A stretch of 64,000 bases of DNA from Negativicutes bacterium. Lineage in GTDB: Bacteria > Bacillota > Negativicutes > Anaeromusales > Anaeromusaceae. Positions 28,392 through 37,659 of the stretch are shown here, one piece after another. The translations under genes and the position numbers were made by a program. The DNA is taken from positions 1-64,000 of the forward strand of contig SAAJ01000009.1 in the NCBI GenBank assembly GCA_009929485.1, given 5' to 3'. The stretch's first letter is position 1. Every line of letters begins with the position of its first letter. The notes under the pieces are model-generated. The model was not told where the DNA came from and made no database searches. It saw only the letters and a program-made list of their open reading frames with translations.

Positions 28392-28940
28392 GTGGAGTTT
28401 GTAGCCATTGATTTTGAAACTGCGAATCGAGATGCATCTAGCGCCTGCGCCTTGGGCCTGGCGATTGTCAAGGGCGGAAAAATAACAGCTAAGCATCATT
28501 GGCTGATTCGGCCGCCGCAGGACTATTTCCGTGCTGATTTTACGGACATCCACGGTATAACCGCAGCGGCGGTTCGGAATTGTCCAAGCTTTAAGGAGAT
28601 TTGGCCGGAAGTGAAGCCTTTTTTGGAAGGGGCTTGCTTGGCGGCGCATAACGCTCGTTTTGACCGCTCTGTGCTGCAAGCCTCGTTGGAACACTATGGC
28701 TTGGCGCTGCCTGCGAAGAGTTTCTTTGTGTGCACCTTGGAATTATCCAGGCATACATGGAAACTGCCTAAAAACAACCTGGCTGCTGTGGCAAACTATT
28801 TGGATTTGCCGCTGCAGCATCATCAAGCGGAGAGCGATGCTCTGGCTTGCGCCGGCATTCTTTTGCGTGCGGCTGATTATTGGCAATGTACGTCGATTGA
28901 AGGCTTAATTGATAAAACCGGTCTGCGGCGCATCCTTTAA
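28392..28940 (+). CDS. DEDDh 3'-5' exonuclease (DnaQ-like)
   Basis: A 182-residue exonuclease domain with no attached polymerase or helicase. ExoI is in VAIDFETANRD (D and E near residues 6-8). ExoII is in AAHNARFDRSVL (Asp near residue 93) and ExoIII is in HHQAESDALACA (His and Asp near 142-147). It could trim DNA or RNA; the family does not decide which. It is the last gene of the lysine operon, 24 bases after dapA, and a terminator follows. GTG start after GGAAGGAAG. Confidence 0.85.
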   Translation: MEFVAIDFETANRDASSACALGLAIVKGGKITAKHHWLIRPPQDYFRADFTDIHGITAAAVRNCPSFKEIWPEVKPFLEGACLAAHNARFDRSVLQASLEHYGLALPAKSFFVCTLELSRHTWKLPKNNLAAVANYLDLPLQHHQAESDALACAGILLRAADYWQCTSIEGLIDKTGLRRIL

Positions 28941-28950
28941 AAAATGTTAC

Positions 28951-28985
28951 AAAAATGTCCTGGCTTTTGCGGTCAGGACATTTTT
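28951..28985 (+). terminator. Terminator of the lysine operon
   Basis: AAAAATGTCCTG and CAGGACATTTTT form a 12-pair stem with an 11-base loop and a built-in T-run. Confidence 0.88.
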
Positions 28986-28995
28986 GGCGCCATAG

Positions 28996-29024
28996 TTGAA
29001 TCAGCGGAAGAATTCCGTTATAAT
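28996..29024 (+). promoter_or_regulatory. Promoter of the RNase J gene
   Basis: TTGAAT at 28996-29001 and a perfect TATAAT at 29019-29024, 17 bases apart. Confidence 0.85.
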
Positions 29025-29112
29025 GGAAAAGACTAGAAGGAACGGCTGCTTTATTGCTCTTCTCGTGATGAACGGCGTGTATCCATTTATAGAATAGGAG
29101 GTGTATCTTTTT

Positions 29113-30771
29113 TTGGCCAAACAAAAATTGCAAATTATTCCCTTGGGCGGCTTGGGGGAAATTGGCAAGAATATGACAGTAATTCGTTTCGGAGACGATA
29201 TTGTTGTGATCGATTGCGGGCTTATGTTTCCTGACGATGATATGCTCGGCATTGATCTTGTCATTCCCGATATTAGCTATCTGCAGGAAAACCGCAACCT
29301 TGTGCGCGCCATTATCTTGACTCATGGCCATGAGGATCATATCGGCGCCCTGCCCTATGTACTCAAGGAACTTAATGTCCCGGTGTACGGAACCCGGCTG
29401 ACATTGGGGATTTTAGAAGGACGTTTGCAAGAAATGCATGTGTCTGCAGCGTCGCTCGTGCCGGTAAAACCCCGCGAACAGATTCAAGTGGGGCCATTTA
29501 AAATCGGCTTCTTTAGTATGTGCCACAGCATTGCGGATGCAGTGGGCATTTCCATCAAAACTCCTGTGGGTACCATTGTGCATAGCGGGGATTTTAAGTT
29601 TGATCAGACTCCTGTTGATGGCAATGTGGCCGACCTTCATCGCTTAGCAGAGTTGGGAGATCAAGGAGTCTTGGTTTTGCTGGCGGACAGTACCAATGCG
29701 GAGCGCCCCGGCCATACGTTGAGCGAACGTACGGTGGGCCTTGCCTTTGAGGAAGAGTTCCGTAGCGCTAAGGGGCGTATCCTAATTGCTACTTTTTCCT
29801 CGAATGTACATCGGATTCAGCAGGCCATAGATACAGCTGCTAAGTATCGGCGCAAAGTGGCGATACTTGGCCGGAGCATGATGAATGTTGTCAATATCGC
29901 CATTGAACTGGGGTATTTGCATATTCCAGAGAATGTGCTGATTGACATTGATGAGATCAATAACTATCCGGCAGCGGATCTTGTTGTTATTACAACCGGC
30001 AGTCAGGGGGAACCGATGTCCGCTTTGACGCGTATGGCCAGTAATGACCATCGGCAAGTGGATATTGTTCCTGGAGATACGGTTATCATTTCGGCTACGC
30101 CCATTCCTGGTAATGAAAAACTGGTTTCCCGCACCATCGACTTGCTGTTTCGGCAAGGCGCCAAAGTGGTATATGAACGCACATCCGGTATCCATGTGTC
30201 AGGACATGCCAGCAGAGAAGAATTGAAACTGCTGCATAATTTGATTCGTCCTAAATTTTTTGTGCCTGTGCATGGCGAATATCGGCATCTTATTAAGCAT
30301 GCGCAGTTGGCTCAGGAGATGGGCATGCCCAAAGAACGCATTTTTGTCGCAGAAAATGGCCAAGTATTGGAATTTGGCCCAGATCGCGGCGTGATGGCCG
30401 GAAAAGTAACGGCGGGGAAAGTAATGGTAGACGGCTTGGGAGTAGGCGATGTCGGCAATATTGTATTGCGGGATCGTCGACAGCTCTCTCAGGACGGTAT
30501 TTTGATTGTGGTGATTACCATTGATAAGCAATCGGGTATGGTTGTTGCCGGTCCGGATATTGTTTCCCGCGGTTTTGTGTATGTCCGGGAGTCGGAAGCT
30601 TTAATGGAGACGGCTCGGGAAAAAGTATTGCAGGCTTTAGAACGTTGCGATATGACAGGCGGAACGGAATGGGCAACCATTAAGTCGACTGTCAGAGATT
30701 CTATTGGCAAGTTTCTTTATGAAAAAACGCGCCGTCGTCCTATGATTTTACCCCTCATTATGGAGGTATAA
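29113..30771 (+). CDS. rnj: Ribonuclease J
   Basis: A metallo-beta-lactamase/beta-CASP nuclease with endonuclease and 5'-3' exonuclease activity on RNA. It has 552 residues. It begins LQIIPLGGLGEIGKNM and has the zinc motif TLTHGHEDHIGALP (HxHxDH) near residue 75, HSGDFKFD, ADSTNAERPG, and the beta-CASP tail FVPVHGEYRHL. The TTG at 29113 sits 11 bases after TAGGAGGTG; the GTG at 29101 lies within that site, so TTG is preferred. With RNase Y and PNPase, also in this window, it covers the main decay enzymes. Confidence 0.94.
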   Translation: MAKQKLQIIPLGGLGEIGKNMTVIRFGDDIVVIDCGLMFPDDDMLGIDLVIPDISYLQENRNLVRAIILTHGHEDHIGALPYVLKELNVPVYGTRLTLGILEGRLQEMHVSAASLVPVKPREQIQVGPFKIGFFSMCHSIADAVGISIKTPVGTIVHSGDFKFDQTPVDGNVADLHRLAELGDQGVLVLLADSTNAERPGHTLSERTVGLAFEEEFRSAKGRILIATFSSNVHRIQQAIDTAAKYRRKVAILGRSMMNVVNIAIELGYLHIPENVLIDIDEINNYPAADLVVITTGSQGEPMSALTRMASNDHRQVDIVPGDTVIISATPIPGNEKLVSRTIDLLFRQGAKVVYERTSGIHVSGHASREELKLLHNLIRPKFFVPVHGEYRHLIKHAQLAQEMGMPKERIFVAENGQVLEFGPDRGVMAGKVTAGKVMVDGLGVGDVGNIVLRDRRQLSQDGILIVVITIDKQSGMVVAGPDIVSRGFVYVRESEALMETAREKVLQALERCDMTGGTEWATIKSTVRDSIGKFLYEKTRRRPMILPLIMEV

Positions 30772-30968
30772 TGAAGAAGGAACCTTGGCATGCATTCTCC
30801 TTGCGGGGTGTGTCAAGGTTTCCTATTTTTCTAGGTAAAGGAGAGAATGCCTTGAGCCGCTTTGCAGAGTCCTTAGCAGAAAAACGATTTATCTTTTTGG
30901 CCATTCTTGTAACTTTAGTCCTTTGCGCCTTGGCGGTTGTGTCCTTATTTCACACTTTTCAAGGCTAA
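30771..30968 (+). CDS. Small single-span membrane protein
   Basis: I do not recognise it. The frame of 65 codons opens at an ATG overlapping the RNase J stop (TAATG). A better signal is TTG at 30852, preceded by AAAGGAGAG, which would give 39 residues: SRFAESLAEKRF, then a hydrophobic span of about 23 residues and a short FHTFQG tail. The hydrophobic segment is clear in either reading. It sits between RNase J and FtsK. Confidence 0.55.
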   Translation: MKKEPWHAFSLRGVSRFPIFLGKGENALSRFAESLAEKRFIFLAILVTLVLCALAVVSLFHTFQG

Positions 30969-31029
30969 GCTGACTGTACGAACAGGAAAAAAATTTCTTG
31001 TGTAGAATTGTACGATGGTAGAGGTGAGT

Positions 31030-33264
31030 ATGTTGCGTAAATTGTTGTCCGGGGTGCCAAAGGAAATGCGGTATGAAATTTGGGGCATCCTGTTGGTTGC
31101 AATCGCAGGCATAGCTCTTTGTGCTTTAGCGGGGCTCAATGTGGGGTCTCTTGGTCAAGCCTTGAAAAAGGTGCAGACCTATCTTTTCGGTTTGGGCGCG
31201 TTTGTTCCCCCTCTTTTAGTAGCAGTAATAGGCGCCAGATATATCTGGTTGCGGGTGGAAGCCGGCTTTACTCTGCGGTTTGTGGGCTTTATCGCATCCT
31301 ATTGGCTGCTTTTAATGCTGGTGCACCATCTGTTGATTCAGCCGGGGCGGGAGATTTTACCGGAAAGTCTGACTGAAGGCGGCGGACTTTTGGGGGGCAT
31401 GGCCTTATTTTTATTACGTAAGTTTGTAGGCGTCGATGGCGCTGTAATTTTAATTATAGCTGTGCTTTTGTGTACGATTATGGTGACGACGACATGGTCT
31501 TTAGGCAAGACCATGCATGTGGCTAAGGATAAAGTAGATACGGGACTGCAGGAAGCAAAGGAAAAAGTAGCGGCTACTTACGAAAAAGCTCAGCAGAGAG
31601 TTGCTTTATATAATCAGGAACGAGATGCGCGCTTTGCTTCGGAACACGCAGCTCTTACCGAGCCGGCAGAAAAATCCGCGGAAAATCCTTCCGTACCTGC
31701 TTTCCAAGAGGAACGCAACGAAGAAAAACCGGTGCGGACGACGGTTCGGGTACGCAAAGAACCGGAGCCTTTCGTCAGTGGCGCAGAGGCAACGCCGCTG
31801 GAGTTGTTTACGCCGCGCGAGGTGTCTCCCCATGGCTATCAACTGCCGCCATTGGATTTGATTCGCAAACCGCGCGCTGCGACGAGTGCTAACAGCCAAA
31901 AGGAAATGAAGGAAAATGCTAAAATTCTTGAAGAGACCATGGCTGATTTTAATGTGGCGGCGCGTATTGTAGAGATTACTCAAGGGCCTGCGGTTACTCG
32001 CTATGAAATAGAGCCTGCGCCGGGAGTAAAGGTAAGTAAAATCGTTTCCTTGGCAGATGATATTGCCTTGAAGCTGGCGGCCACAGGCGTTCGTATCGAA
32101 GCGCCCATTCCCGGTAAAGCCGCCGTTGGTATTGAAGTTCCCAACCGTCAGGTAACGGGCGTAGCTTTTTGTGAAGTTGTTGAAAGTACGTCCTTTCAAA
32201 AAGCGGCGTCCTTGTTGACCGTCGGTTTAGGCAAAGATATTGCCGGTCAGATTATTTTGGCTGATTTAGGGAAAATGCCCCACTTGTTGGTGGCAGGAGC
32301 TACCGGTTCCGGGAAAAGCGTCTGCATTAACACGATGATTGCCAGTTTGCTTTTTCGAGTGCGACCAGAAGAAGTAAAGTTAATTTTGGTAGATCCGAAA
32401 TTTGTGGAGCTGTCAAAATACAACGGCATTCCGCATTTGCTGGTGCCGGTAGTAACGGATGCGAAAAAGGCCACAGCCGCTCTTAACTGGGCAGTCCAGG
32501 AAATGGAACGCCGTTACGCCGTTTTGGCAACGGCGCGTGTGAGGGATTTGGCGTCTTATAATGCCGGCGTCGAGGAAGACAAAAGGCTGCCCTATATTGT
32601 AATTATTATTGACGAATTGGCTGATTTAATGATGGCGGCGCCTGTGGATGTTGAGGATGCTATTTGCCGTTTGGCGCAAAAAGCCCGTGCAGCGGGACTG
32701 CATCTTATTTTGGCGACGCAGCGTCCTTCAGTGGATGTAATCACTGGGACGATTAAGGCGAATATTCCTTCGCGAATTTCCTTTTCCGTATCTTCACAGA
32801 TTGATTCGCGGACTATTTTGGACATGCCGGGAGCGGAAAAACTGCTTGGCCGAGGCGACATGCTGCTGTATCCTGTAGGAATGGCAAAACCGCAGCGAGT
32901 GCAAGGCGCTTTTCTTGGCGACGACGATATTGAAAAGGTCCTTGACTTTGTCCGGTCACAGCAAGAGGAAGAACCGGAATATAATGAAGAAGTGACCGCT
33001 AGCGCCGAAACGTCAGGCGGCATGTCCGCGGATTTGCAGTACGATGAACTATTGCCGGAAGCGGTTCGCTTGGTTTTGGAAACTGGTACGGCGTCGGCGT
33101 CCATGCTGCAGCGCAAACTGCGCGTAGGTCATAGCCGCGCGGGCCGGTTAATGGATATGATGGAAGAAATGCGGATTGTCGGCCCTAATATGGGGAGCCG
33201 GCCCAGAGATATTCTTATGACCTATGAACAGGCTAAGGAAATGCTGTCAGGAGATACCGCATAA
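31030..33264 (+). CDS. ftsK: DNA translocase FtsK/SpoIIIE
   Basis: It pumps chromosomal DNA at the division or sporulation septum. It has 744 residues: four membrane spans in the first 170 or so, a charged linker to about 290, then the RecA-like motor with [14 protein letters not shown] (Walker A, near residue 435), [13 protein letters not shown] (Walker B) and [13 protein letters not shown], and a C-terminal winged-helix gamma domain ([16 protein letters not shown]) that reads orienting sequences. The start is uncertain: ATG at 31030 follows AGAGGTG, while ATG at 31015 has no ribosome site. Confidence 0.93.
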   Translation: MLRKLLSGVPKEMRYEIWGILLVAIAGIALCALAGLNVGSLGQALKKVQTYLFGLGAFVPPLLVAVIGARYIWLRVEAGFTLRFVGFIASYWLLLMLVHHLLIQPGREILPESLTEGGGLLGGMALFLLRKFVGVDGAVILIIAVLLCTIMVTTTWSLGKTMHVAKDKVDTGLQEAKEKVAATYEKAQQRVALYNQERDARFASEHAALTEPAEKSAENPSVPAFQEERNEEKPVRTTVRVRKEPEPFVSGAEATPLELFTPREVSPHGYQLPPLDLIRKPRAATSANSQKEMKENAKILEETMADFNVAARIVEITQGPAVTRYEIEPAPGVKVSKIVSLADDIALKLAATGVRIEAPIPGKAAVGIEVPNRQVTGVAFCEVVESTSFQKAASLLTVGLGKDIAGQIILADLGKMPHLLVAGATGSGKSVCINTMIASLLFRVRPEEVKLILVDPKFVELSKYNGIPHLLVPVVTDAKKATAALNWAVQEMERRYAVLATARVRDLASYNAGVEEDKRLPYIVIIIDELADLMMAAPVDVEDAICRLAQKARAAGLHLILATQRPSVDVITGTIKANIPSRISFSVSSQIDSRTILDMPGAEKLLGRGDMLLYPVGMAKPQRVQGAFLGDDDIEKVLDFVRSQQEEEPEYNEEVTASAETSGGMSADLQYDELLPEAVRLVLETGTASASMLQRKLRVGHSRAGRLMDMMEEMRIVGPNMGSRPRDILMTYEQAKEMLSGDTA

Positions 33265-33291
33265 GGACTGACAAGGATTTGAGATGTGGTG

Positions 33292-34344
33292 ATGAATTTG
33301 CATGAAACAATCTCGGTAAAGGACTCTTTAGCACTGGAGCAGGTTCTGTTTATTGATATGCGCACGCCTGCTGAATTTTCTAAAGGCCACATTCCGGGGG
33401 CTTATAACTTGCCGTTATTTGAAAACGAAGAACGGGCGGAAATCGGCACTTTGTACAAACAAGTAGGACCGGAGACCGCGAAAAGTCGAGGACTAGATAT
33501 TGTGGCGCCCCGGCTTCCCGGCTTGGTACGAACCATCAGCGAATATGCCTCCTTGGGCAAAGAAATTGTCATTTATTGTTGGCGCGGCGGCATGCGATCC
33601 GGATCGGTCGTGTCTGTGCTGGCTATGATGGGGATTCGTACGCGTCAGTTGCAAGGCGGCTACAAGGCTTATCGCAATTATGTCTTAGAGCGTCTGCAAG
33701 GTTTTACTGTTCAAGCTAAGGCCGTTGTTTTATGCGGTTCTACTGGTACTGGTAAAACACAGCTGCTGTACCATTTGGCGCGGTTAGGCGTGCCTGTGCT
33801 GGACTTAGAGCGCTTGGCCAATCACCGGGGCTCTGTTTTTGGCCATGTGGGACTGGGCGGCTGCTGCACGGCGCAAAGCTTTGACTCGCTTTTGCTGGCG
33901 GAGCTGGAGCGAGTGAACCAAGGCGATTATTTTGTGGTGGAGTGCGAAAGCAAGCGAATAGGCAATTTGTATTTGCCGGAATGTCTTTATGAAGCGATGC
34001 AGGCGGGATATAAAGTCCTGGTAAAGACGCCCCTTGCCTTGCGGGTAAGCCGTCTATGCGAGGAATATGTGCAAGAAGACAGCGCAGCATCTGTAAAAGC
34101 TTTGATTGCCAGTATGCAACGGTTGCAGAAGCAGTGTGGCCAACGGAAAATTGCGGAATGGACGGAGCAATTGGAACAAGGAGATTTTCCCAACGTTATT
34201 GAAACTTTGCTCAAAGAGTATTATGATCCTATATATGGCTATGAAAAGGCAGAGTTAGACGAGTATGCGTTTTGTGTGGATGCAAGTGATTTTGAAGCTG
34301 CAGCAGCAACGTTGACAGCGCATTTAGAAACACTGAGGAGGTAA
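33292..34344 (+). CDS. mnmH: tRNA 2-selenouridine synthase
   Basis: It replaces sulphur with selenium at the wobble 2-thiouridine of some tRNAs, using selenophosphate. It has 350 residues. An N-terminal rhodanese domain has IDMRTPAEFSKGHIPGAYNLP and the catalytic cysteine in IYCWRGGMRSGS near residue 97; a C-terminal P-loop domain starts CGSTGTGKTQLL near residue 150. ATG chosen over two GTGs just upstream; the ribosome site is weak. No selenophosphate synthetase gene lies in the window, so selenium use rests on genes elsewhere. Confidence 0.88.
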   Translation: MNLHETISVKDSLALEQVLFIDMRTPAEFSKGHIPGAYNLPLFENEERAEIGTLYKQVGPETAKSRGLDIVAPRLPGLVRTISEYASLGKEIVIYCWRGGMRSGSVVSVLAMMGIRTRQLQGGYKAYRNYVLERLQGFTVQAKAVVLCGSTGTGKTQLLYHLARLGVPVLDLERLANHRGSVFGHVGLGGCCTAQSFDSLLLAELERVNQGDYFVVECESKRIGNLYLPECLYEAMQAGYKVLVKTPLALRVSRLCEEYVQEDSAASVKALIASMQRLQKQCGQRKIAEWTEQLEQGDFPNVIETLLKEYYDPIYGYEKAELDEYAFCVDASDFEAAAATLTAHLETLRR

Positions 34345-34351
34345 CAGCACA

Positions 34352-35143
34352 ATGGCAACGGTAGGTCAGCAACTTTCTGCAGCAAGGGAACAGAGGGGAT
34401 ATTCGATTACCGACGTGGAAAAAGGCACGAGCATTCGTGCTCTTTATATTCAAGCCATTGAGGCTGGCGACTATGAAGTGGTGCCCGGAGAAGTGTATTT
34501 AAAAGGTTTTATTCGCAACTATGCTACTTTTGTTGGCTTGGATGGTTCGGTCATGGTAGAATTATACAAGCAAGAACAGCAGATTACGGTTTCTCAGGAA
34601 CCAGTGGAAGCCAAGACGCAAGCAGAGCCTGTTCAAGAGAAGAACGGCTCAGTCTCGCCGCTGAGGGAGAATGCTTCTTTTCCAGCCCCGGTTCGTGCCG
34701 AAAAGTCTTTTGGCTGGGCGGCAGGGTTGGCAGTGGCAGTGGTTTTAGTGGCGGGATATTGGTGGTGGTCGGGAACCTCTGCGCCGGCAGCCGGCGGTGC
34801 GCAGCCGTCTGCAGTTTCGAAGCCTGCGATGGCTGGAGGTGCGTCCCATGCAACAGCCAGCAGCGCAGCTAATACACCGGTAAAACAGGATGGCGTTCAT
34901 CTGCAGGCCTTATTCCAAGCGGATTGTTGGGTTGATGTTTCTGTGGACGGCAAAAAGATTTTTAATGGTACGGCGCAAAAAGGGCAGACGCTGCGCTGGG
35001 ATGCAACTAAAACGGTCCACTTGACCTTGGGAAATGCCGGTGCGGTCCAATTGACTTTCAACGGTTCGCCGCAGGCCGCCTTAGGCAAAGCGGGGGAAGT
35101 CGTGGAATACGAGTTTACATCGCAGGGGCCGGTTAAAAAATAG
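34352..35143 (+). CDS. rodZ: RodZ-like helix-turn-helix membrane protein
   Basis: A bitopic protein that links MreB to the cell wall machinery in the family. It has 263 residues: a helix-turn-helix domain at 1-70 (LSAAREQRGYSITDVEKGTSIRALYIQAIE), a Pro/Glu-rich stretch, one membrane span near 122-140 (WAAGLAVAVVLVAGYWWW), an Ala/Ser/Pro linker, and a DUF4115 beta domain (LQALFQADCWVDVSVDGKKIFNG). CTGAGGAGGTAACAGC precedes the ATG. The name follows domain order only. Confidence 0.85.
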   Translation: MATVGQQLSAAREQRGYSITDVEKGTSIRALYIQAIEAGDYEVVPGEVYLKGFIRNYATFVGLDGSVMVELYKQEQQITVSQEPVEAKTQAEPVQEKNGSVSPLRENASFPAPVRAEKSFGWAAGLAVAVVLVAGYWWWSGTSAPAAGGAQPSAVSKPAMAGGASHATASSAANTPVKQDGVHLQALFQADCWVDVSVDGKKIFNGTAQKGQTLRWDATKTVHLTLGNAGAVQLTFNGSPQAALGKAGEVVEYEFTSQGPVKK

Positions 35144-35180
35144 CAAGATGTTTTCGTGTTGAAAAGAAATAGAGGCTAAA

Positions 35181-37136
35181 ATGGAAAAAAACTTTCTTCC
35201 TGTTTGTCGTGCCGATATGGAAGCGCGCGGCTGGGATTATGTAGATTTTTTATTTATCAGTGGCGATGCCTATGTAGATCATCCCAGCTTTGGTCATGCG
35301 ATTATCAGCCGCTGGCTGGAGAAACAAGGCTATCGGGTTGCTATTTTGGCGCAGCCGGATTGGCGCAGCGTTAACGCGTTCAAGGAGTTCGGCAAACCGC
35401 GCCTTGGCGTGTTGGTGTCTGCAGGCAACCTGGATTCTATGCTCAATAAATATACTGCAGCTAAACGGTTGCGCAGCGAGGACCGCTACGCTCCGGGCGG
35501 CAAGGCCGGCTTTCGGCCGGACCGGGCTACATTAGTATATTGCAGCCGTATTCGGGAAATCTGGAAAGATATTCCTTTAATTATTGGCGGCATTGAGGCC
35601 AGTTTGCGACGTTTTGTGCACTATGACTACTGGGAGGACGCCTTACGCCGCTCCATTTTAGCGGATAGTCATGCAGATCTTCTGATTTATGGCATGGGCG
35701 AGAGGCAGATTTTGGAGATCGCTAAGCAATTAGAAAGCGGGATTCCAATCGCGCAGATCCGCCAAGTGCCTGGCACCTGTTTCCTCGTAGAATCGCAAGA
35801 AGAAGTTTGGGACGCTGTGAAACTGCCTTCTTGGAAAGAATGCCGGCAAGACCCCAAAGCTTTTGCCAAAGCTGGAGGCTTGCAGTTTTTGGAACAGGAC
35901 CCTATTCGCGGCAAAACCTTGCTGCAAGAACAGGAACGAGGTTTTTTGGTGCAAAATCCCCCGGCGATGCCGCTGACGACGGCAGAACTGGATGCGGTGT
36001 ATGATTTACCGTACATGCGGACGTGGCATCCTGCGTATGATCAAGCTGGCGGCGTGCCGGCCATTGAAGAAGTTCAGTTCAGCTTGGTTAGTCAGCGCGG
36101 CTGTTTTGGAGGCTGCGCTTTTTGTGCCATTACCTCGCATCAAGGGCGTATTATTCAAAGCCGAAGCCATGAATCTCTTTTGCAGGAAGCACGTCTTTTG
36201 ACAACCCTTCCCGAGTTTAAGGGGTATATTCATGATGTAGGCGGCCCTACCGCCAATTTTCGCCAGCCATCGTGTGCGGCGCAGTTGGAGCGAGGCGCTT
36301 GTCGAGGCAAAAGCTGTCTTTCGCCGGAACCTTGCGTGCATTTGCAAGCGGACCATCAGGATTACCTGCGGCTGCTGCGCAGCTTGCGACAGGTTTCCGG
36401 AATAAAGAAGGTCTTCATTCGATCGGGCATTCGCTATGATTATTTGTTGTTAGCCAAGGATCGGGATGAATTTTTACATGAATTGTGCCAGTATCATGTA
36501 AGCGGCCAGCTAAAAGTGGCACCGGAGCATGTTGCGGCAAAGGTTACCCGGATTATGGGGAAATCGGGCAAAGACTGCTATTTGCGCTTTCAAGATGCGT
36601 ATCGTCGCGTAAACCGTGAGTTGGGCAAGGAACAGTATCTAGTGCCGTATTTGATGTCCAGTCATCCCGGGTGCGGTCTGGCAGAAGCGGTAGAATTGGC
36701 GGAATTTCTGCGCGACCAAGGGTATCATCCGGAACAGGTGCAGGATTTTATTCCGACACCAGGAAGTTTATCTACCTGCATGTATTATAGCGGTGTGCAT
36801 CCTTTGACCGGCCAGGCCGTGAAGGTTTGCCGCGACATACATGAAAAAAAACTGCAGCGTGCGTTGCTGCAGTTTCGTAACCCGAAAAATCGGGCTTTGG
36901 TGCATGAAGCGCTGCTTAAAGCGCGCCGGCAGGATCTTATCGGTTATGAAAGCCGTTGCCTGCTGCGGCCGCTGCCGGGAGAAGCGCAAGCTTCGCCGGC
37001 AGGGCGCCAAGAGAAAGATTCTCGCGCCAAAGGCGGTCATCGCGGCGCAGGTGTGCGCCAAGGCGGCAGAACCGCCAAAGGTTCTGCACGAAATCAACGG
37101 GCAAAAAGCAGCCGACATTCCGCAGATAAGAGATAA
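35181..37136 (+). CDS. YgiQ-family radical SAM protein
   Basis: A radical-SAM enzyme of the YgiQ/UPF0313 family; its reaction is unknown. It has 651 residues. An N-terminal YgiQ domain has DFLFISGDAYVDHPSFGHAI and GGIEASLRRFVHYDYW. The 4Fe-4S cysteines are in RGCFGGCAFCAI near residue 306. A C-terminal part includes KVAPEHV and HPGCG. The last 50 residues are a Lys/Arg/Gly-rich tail that looks disordered and may bind nucleic acid. Its end overlaps the convergent - strand gene by 43 bases. Confidence 0.88.
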   Translation: MEKNFLPVCRADMEARGWDYVDFLFISGDAYVDHPSFGHAIISRWLEKQGYRVAILAQPDWRSVNAFKEFGKPRLGVLVSAGNLDSMLNKYTAAKRLRSEDRYAPGGKAGFRPDRATLVYCSRIREIWKDIPLIIGGIEASLRRFVHYDYWEDALRRSILADSHADLLIYGMGERQILEIAKQLESGIPIAQIRQVPGTCFLVESQEEVWDAVKLPSWKECRQDPKAFAKAGGLQFLEQDPIRGKTLLQEQERGFLVQNPPAMPLTTAELDAVYDLPYMRTWHPAYDQAGGVPAIEEVQFSLVSQRGCFGGCAFCAITSHQGRIIQSRSHESLLQEARLLTTLPEFKGYIHDVGGPTANFRQPSCAAQLERGACRGKSCLSPEPCVHLQADHQDYLRLLRSLRQVSGIKKVFIRSGIRYDYLLLAKDRDEFLHELCQYHVSGQLKVAPEHVAAKVTRIMGKSGKDCYLRFQDAYRRVNRELGKEQYLVPYLMSSHPGCGLAEAVELAEFLRDQGYHPEQVQDFIPTPGSLSTCMYYSGVHPLTGQAVKVCRDIHEKKLQRALLQFRNPKNRALVHEALLKARRQDLIGYESRCLLRPLPGEAQASPAGRQEKDSRAKGGHRGAGVRQGGRTAKGSARNQRAKSSRHSADKR

Positions 37137-37537
37137 CGAAAGATCATGGCATTAAGCAGTAAAGTCAAGCCGGCATCCAGATAGGCGCCGAAGAAGAAAA
37201 GAATAGGTACGGCGAGAATAATGGCTAGGGCGGAGATAATCAAGGAAAGCTTGCGTCCCCAAGGAAACAGTTGAGCGATACCTACGCTAGCCGGCAGATA
37301 GAGCAGGGCAGAGCATAGAGACACCCAAAATGTCGCCAGTTCCTGCTGGTCGGCAACGGCTTCGTAGAGACTGAAAAGATTGCTGAGACCGTAAAGAAAG
37401 AAGTAGACGACAATCAGAACCAAACGCAAAGTTAGCTTGGGGTGGATCAGTCGAGAGAGAAGCGAAGTTCGTTCCGCCTGCTTTTTCTTATGAGGAGTGT
37501 TTTTTTGAGGCGGTAACGGAGAAGAACCTTTAGCCAA
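37094..37537 (-). CDS. Uncharacterised four-span membrane protein
   Basis: I do not recognise the family. It has 147 residues: a basic, Pro/Lys-rich N-terminal stretch of about 38 residues, then four hydrophobic spans (starting LVLIVVYFFLYGL, FWVSLCSALLYL, LSLIISALAIILAV and AGLTLLLNAMIF). TTG start with GGAGG seven bases upstream on the - strand. It runs tail to tail into the YgiQ gene, sharing 43 bases, so the last 14 codons of each are antisense to the other. Confidence 0.75.
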   Translation of the reverse strand: MAKGSSPLPPQKNTPHKKKQAERTSLLSRLIHPKLTLRLVLIVVYFFLYGLSNLFSLYEAVADQQELATFWVSLCSALLYLPASVGIAQLFPWGRKLSLIISALAIILAVPILFFFGAYLDAGLTLLLNAMIFRYLLSAECRLLFAR

Positions 37538-37659
37538 GTGAATCCCTCCTAGATGTGTAAGGAACTTTGACGGAAACGCCGGTTCCTATCAATAAGTTTC
37601 GCCTATTATTGTACCATATTTATTCTATTGCGACAGGGGTGCTTTGGAGGAATAAATCC

